The notes beneath the pieces were generated by a model, which saw nothing but the letters and a program-made list of their open reading frames with translations, made no database searches and was not told the origin of the DNA. A program made the position numbers and the translations under genes. DNA of 5,355 bases, from the NCBI GenBank assembly GCA_947627965.1, contig CANQYA010000069.1:1-5355 (forward strand). The letters are read 5' to 3'. This DNA comes from an uncultured Bacilli bacterium (lineage in GTDB: Bacteria > Bacillota_I > Bacilli_A > RF39 > UBA660). This document shows, piece by piece, positions 4,430 through 5,355 of the stretch; position 1 is the stretch's first letter; the number at the start of each line of letters is the position of its first letter.

Positions 4430-5355
4430 CTATCTATTTATTATTTCTAATGTATCCATGGCAATCATCAATTCTTCGTCAGTTGGTATTACATATACTA
4501 AACTACTAGAATCATCACTACTTATCTTAGCAACTTGTCCTCTTACATTGTTTCTTTCAAGATCTATTTTTATTCCTAAAACAGCTAATTTTTCAATAAT
4601 TTTTCTTCTTGTTTCAGGACTGTTCTCACCAATTCCTGCTGTAAAGCAAATAACGTCAACGCCACCTAATTCGACATAGTATTGAGCAATATATTTGACA
4701 ACGGAATTAACATACATTTCTTGAGCTAAAATACAACGCTCATTACCTTCACGAGCTCCATTTTCTATGTCTCTTGAGTCACTACTTACACCACTTATAC
4801 CAAGTAATCCTGACCTTTTATTAAAGTCGTCTAATATTTCACCCGCACTTTTTCCTTCTTTTTCCATAATATATGGAATAATAGATGCATCGATATCACC
4901 ACAACGAGTACCCATAACAATACCAGCAAGAGGAGTAAATCCCATTGAAGTATCGACACATTTACCGTCTTTTATAGCTGTAACACTACCCCCATTACCT
5001 AAATGACAACTGATAATCTTTAAATCATCTCTTTGTAATTCTTCACTAATTCGCTTAGTAATATAACGATGACTTGTACCATGGAAACCATACTTTCTAA
5101 CACCATACTTAGTATACCATTCATAAGGTAAAGCATATAAATAATTTTCCATTTTCATTGGTTGGTGAAAAGCTGTATCAAAGACAACTACCATTGGTGT
5201 TTTAGGTAAAACTTCTTGAAAAGCTTTAATACCAAGATAATGAGCAGGATTATGTAGTGGTGCTAGATCACCTAATTTTAAGATATCTTGAGCTACTTTA
5301 TTAGTAATCATAACTGATTCTTTATAATTTATACCTCCATGGGCAATCCTATGAC
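4430..5355 (-). CDS. ackA: Acetate kinase (AckA), C-terminal ~307 residues
   Basis: The frame stays open to the right edge. The codons before the first ATG at 5311 read HRIAHGGINYKESV, matching the conserved GHRVVHGG region of acetate kinase (about residue 88). The gene therefore continues upstream, and roughly 90 of ~395 residues are missing. Visible hallmarks are LAPLHNPAHYLGIKAFQ, the catalytic Asp in VFDTAFHQ, the signature KYGFHGTSHRY, nucleotide-binding SCHLGNGGSV, the catalytic Arg in GTRCGDID, TAGIGENSPETR, and the C-terminal metal-site Glu in IPTDEE. AckA is cytoplasmic and interconverts acetyl phosphate plus ADP with acetate plus ATP, the ATP-yielding end of mixed-acid fermentation with Pta. 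No missing active-site residue is seen. It is the first visible gene of the operon; nrnA begins 7 bases after its TAG stop. Its promoter lies outside the window. Confidence 0.97.
   Translation of the reverse strand, partial: HRIAHGGINYKESVMITNKVAQDILKLGDLAPLHNPAHYLGIKAFQEVLPKTPMVVVFDTAFHQPMKMENYLYALPYEWYTKYGVRKYGFHGTSHRYITKRISEELQRDDLKIISCHLGNGGSVTAIKDGKCVDTSMGFTPLAGIVMGTRCGDIDASIIPYIMEKEGKSAGEILDDFNKRSGLLGISGVSSDSRDIENGAREGNERCILAQEMYVNSVVKYIAQYYVELGGVDVICFTAGIGENSPETRRKIIEKLAVLGIKIDLERNNVRGQVAKISSDDSSSLVYVIPTDEELMIAMDTLEIINR

Noticed and set aside
4458..5006. Two plus-strand open frames (4458-4679 and 4767-5006) inside ackA
   Set aside because: Both are antisense to conserved acetate kinase sequence and have Ser/Pro/Ile-rich, non-protein-like translations.
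5309..5311. ATG at 5311 as the start of ackA
   Set aside because: The frame is open upstream and encodes the conserved HR-x-x-HGG segment, so the true start is outside the window.

Overview
The window is AT-rich (roughly 70% A+T by eye) and all genes lie on the minus strand, so transcription runs from high to low coordinates. The gene content (acetate kinase, NrnA-type DHH phosphoesterase, ribosome-assembly GTPases EngB and Der, and the endospore proteins SpoVIF and SpoIVA) points to a spore-forming or recently spore-forming Firmicute of the Bacilli/Erysipelotrichia type, perhaps one of the AT-rich uncultured gut lineages. The standard code fits: Trp is TGG in the genes where I checked it, no TGA interrupts a conserved frame, and the seven visible stops are TAA (5) or TAG (2).

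Layout in transcription order. (1) ackA (5' end outside the window), nrnA and engB form a tight operon with a 7-bp gap and then an 11-bp overlap. It closes with a compact intrinsic terminator that starts in the engB stop codon. (2) A 155-aa protein of unknown function, free of Pro and Cys and very rich in Tyr, Lys, Asn and Ile, sits alone after that terminator. (3) A near-consensus housekeeping promoter at 2330-2358 reads into a 140-aa protein of unknown function and then der. (4) A hairpin between der and spoVIF has the form of an intrinsic terminator, and its 3' arm also contains the whole spoVIF Shine-Dalgarno sequence. (5) spoVIF ends in a 17-bp hairpin terminator. (6) Immediately after it is a good match to a sigma-E promoter, then the start of spoIVA, which runs off the left edge.

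The window therefore passes from central metabolism and ribosome assembly to the spore-coat module. The der to spoIVA neighbourhood resembles Bacillus, but gpsA is absent from between them and spoVIF stands there instead. The most interesting points are the hairpin that could both end the der transcript and hide the spoVIF ribosome-binding site, the sigma-E-like promoter packed against the spoVIF terminator, and the two unrecognised genes, one with a sigma-K-like element and one co-transcribed with der. I see no RNA genes, mobile elements or CRISPR arrays, and no gene-free stretch longer than about 100 bases.
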